A stretch of 64,000 nucleotides of DNA from Zhengella sp020637775 (lineage in GTDB: Bacteria; Pseudomonadota; Alphaproteobacteria; Rhizobiales; Rhizobiaceae), in contig NZ_JAWKWO010000002.1 in the NCBI RefSeq assembly GCF_041397485.1, positions 620,001 to 684,000 of the forward strand. Direction: 5' to 3'. Positions 62,542 to 64,000 of this stretch are shown one piece after another. Each line of letters begins with the position of its first letter. Position 1 is the stretch's first letter. The notes under the pieces were generated by a model, which was not told the origin of the DNA, ran no database searches, and saw only the letters and a program-made list of their open reading frames with translations. Position numbers and translations under genes: made by a program.

Positions 62542-63540
62542 ATGAAACCTGTCCTGCTTTCGTCCGGCGACATGCTTGCCGACCGGCGCGCCGATTATGG
62601 CGAGATGCTTCTGCAATCCGGCGATGCCGCGGCCGCCGCCGATCTTTACCGCCAGGCCCTCGATCGCGTCGGGCAATGGGCTGCGGGCTGGTTCCGGCTG
62701 GGCGAAATCGAGGACAAGGCGGGCAATCTCCCGGCAGCCGCGGCGTGCTGGCGCCGGGCCCTCAGCCTCGATCCTGACGATCCATTTGGCGCGACGCTAA
62801 AGCTGCAACTCGCCGGCCAGGCGGCCGACATGGCGGTCATGCCGTCCGCCTATGTGGAAACGTTGTTCGATGCCTATGCCGACGAGTTCGATCACGCATT
62901 GGTGGAACGACTCGCCTATGCCGCGCCGGACCGGCTTGCGGAGTCGCTTGTCGCGGTTGGCCGTGGCGGTTTCGCCAAGGCGCTGGATCTGGGATGCGGA
63001 ACCGGCCTGATGGGCGTCCGGCTGAGAACCATGGCCAGCCGCCTTGAAGGCATGGACATTTCCGCCGAGATGCTGCGCAAGGTTTCTGCCAAGGGAATTT
63101 ATGACCGGCTGGAGCAGGCCGATCTCACCATGCTTCACCCCTGGACGGGAATCGCCCCGGATCTGGTCACGGCAGCCGACGTGTTCATGTATCTGGGCGA
63201 TCTCGAACGCATCTTTGACTGGGTGGCATCGGCGCTGGCGCCAGGCGGCCTCTTCGGTTTCACCGTCGAGGCGGCGGCGGGAGATGGCGATGTCGTCTTG
63301 CGCCCTTCCATGCGCTTTGCCCATGGCGAGGCCTACCTGCGAGCGCGGCTGGAAGCCTGCGGGCTGGAGCCGGTTTCCTTCGCCAGGCATGAAATCCGCA
63401 AGGACCGGGGCGAACCGGTCGCGGGCTTCGTCGTGGTTGCCGAAAAGGCCGGCCCCGGCGCGCCGGATCGGCCTGTCTGGTCTGCGCGCGTGCATGGCGA
63501 GGAAGAAACCGGTCCGGACCGGCCCGTGCATCCCCATTGA
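62542..63540 (+). CDS. TPR-containing SAM-dependent methyltransferase
   Basis: A 332 aa protein with two TPR-like helical repeats (about residues 15-85: ADLYRQALDRVGQWAAGWFR, AAACWRRALSLDPDDP) and a class I methyltransferase domain with SAM-binding motif ALDLGCGTGLMG (about 151-162), then GMDISAEML. Similar proteins are annotated as predicted TPR methyltransferases with unknown substrate. ATG 62542 is preferred over TTG 62512; neither has a strong ribosome site. Its stop overlaps the next start (TGATG). Confidence 0.85.
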   Translation: MKPVLLSSGDMLADRRADYGEMLLQSGDAAAAADLYRQALDRVGQWAAGWFRLGEIEDKAGNLPAAAACWRRALSLDPDDPFGATLKLQLAGQAADMAVMPSAYVETLFDAYADEFDHALVERLAYAAPDRLAESLVAVGRGGFAKALDLGCGTGLMGVRLRTMASRLEGMDISAEMLRKVSAKGIYDRLEQADLTMLHPWTGIAPDLVTAADVFMYLGDLERIFDWVASALAPGGLFGFTVEAAAGDGDVVLRPSMRFAHGEAYLRARLEACGLEPVSFARHEIRKDRGEPVAGFVVVAEKAGPGAPDRPVWSARVHGEEETGPDRPVHPH

Positions 63541-64000
63541 TGCTTGGCCGTGCGCGCGCCGCACCCTATCTTGCGCGCGTGACACAGCTTCCCACTCACG
63601 AGGCGGGCGCCGCCGCCCACGCTGATATGCCCCCGGTCTTCAGCAACTGGTTTGAAAGCCGGGGATGGAGGCCGAGGCCGCATCAGCGTGCCATCCTTTC
63701 GCTTGCCGAAGCCGGCCGCTCTGCCTTGCTGATCGCCCCGACAGGGGCGGGCAAGACGTTGTCCGGCTTCCTGCCGAGCCTGATCGACCTGTCACGGAGG
63801 AAGCCAGGGCGGCCAGGCGAGGCGAAACGTGGAATCCATACACTCTACATTTCCCCGCTCAAGGCGCTGGCGGTGGATATCGAGCGCAACCTTGCCCGCC
63901 CCATCGCCGAAATGCGGCTCGGGATCGAGGTCGAAACCCGCACCGGGGACACGCCCGGCCACAAGCGGCAACGCCAGAAACTGGCACCGCCGGACATTCT
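63540..64000 (+). CDS. Ligase-associated DEXH-box helicase, N-terminal part
   Basis: The window ends inside this gene. The visible 153 codons show NWFESRGWRPRPHQRAILSL, Walker A LIAPTGAGKTLSGFLPSLID and motif Ia LYISPLKALAVDIERNLARP, as in Lhr-like helicases found next to ATP-dependent DNA ligases. It likely acts in DNA repair. The start is unresolved: ATG 63540 (overlapping the methyltransferase stop), GTG 63579 or ATG 63627 are all in frame. Confidence 0.85.
   Translation, partial: MLGRARAAPYLARVTQLPTHEAGAAAHADMPPVFSNWFESRGWRPRPHQRAILSLAEAGRSALLIAPTGAGKTLSGFLPSLIDLSRRKPGRPGEAKRGIHTLYISPLKALAVDIERNLARPIAEMRLGIEVETRTGDTPGHKRQRQKLAPPDI

Noticed and set aside
63640..63843. Small minus-strand frame at the window end
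   Set aside because: It is antisense to the helicase Walker A region, which is clearly coding on the plus strand.

Overview
The window reads as chromosome of a high-GC alphaproteobacterium of the order Hyphomicrobiales (Rhizobiales). The evidence is the flagellar gene order DUF1217-flgF-fliI-orf-flgB-flgC-fliE-flgG-flgA-flgI-motE-flgH-fliL-fliP, which is the layout known from Sinorhizobium and Agrobacterium, the MotE chaperone found in that group, and the tamA-tamB pair. No genus is claimed. No IS element, prophage or CRISPR array was seen.

Layout. (1) 1-9432: a tightly packed flagellar operon with several ATGA/TGATG overlaps; fliL carries an apparent one-base deletion. (2) 9626-16131: tamA and tamB, the translocation and assembly module for outer-membrane proteins. 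(3) 16357-19330: class I fructose-bisphosphate aldolase with a clear terminator, a DMT permease and a hotdog-fold acyl-CoA hydratase. (4) 19615-26330: a class III nucleotide cyclase with TolB-like and TPR parts, a very unusual cytochrome P450 / membrane / DyP-peroxidase fusion, and a Crp/Fnr regulator that overlaps the fusion tail to tail. (5) 26621-37974: three consecutive secreted DUF11-type proteins (called P1, P2, P3 here) followed by an outer-membrane beta-barrel gene interrupted by an in-frame TAA. (6) 38075-46829: metabolic genes (paaG-like, coxG-like, pgi, HAD phosphatase, fadD, DUF924, tRNA-Thr(CGT), an orphan coxM-like FAD subunit, nitronate monooxygenase). (7) 47150-62451: a giant (about 4184 aa) LEPR-XLL/DUF4347 surface protein, a TolC-like outer-membrane lipoprotein and a single-pass membrane protein. 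(8) 62542-64000: a TPR methyltransferase and the start of a DEXH-box helicase.

How the genes may work together. Regions 5 and 7 are the accessory, cell-surface part and share a thrombospondin type-3-like calcium-binding module. In region 5, P1 and P2 each end just before the last beta strand expected for their final DUF11 domain, while mature P2 and P3 each begin, right after the predicted signal-peptidase site, with a spare strand of that type (NTATV / NTARA). This would fit a P3-P2-P1 fibre held by donor-strand complementation, with the following barrel as its outer-membrane partner. That is inference and is the most interesting hypothesis in the window. The giant protein lacks a Sec signal, and its gene is followed by a TolC-like gene but by no ABC transporter or adaptor inside the window. 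The P450-DyP fusion is the second highlight.

Limits: everything was read by eye, without alignments or structure prediction. The two disrupted genes (fliL and the barrel) could be real mutations or sequencing errors.
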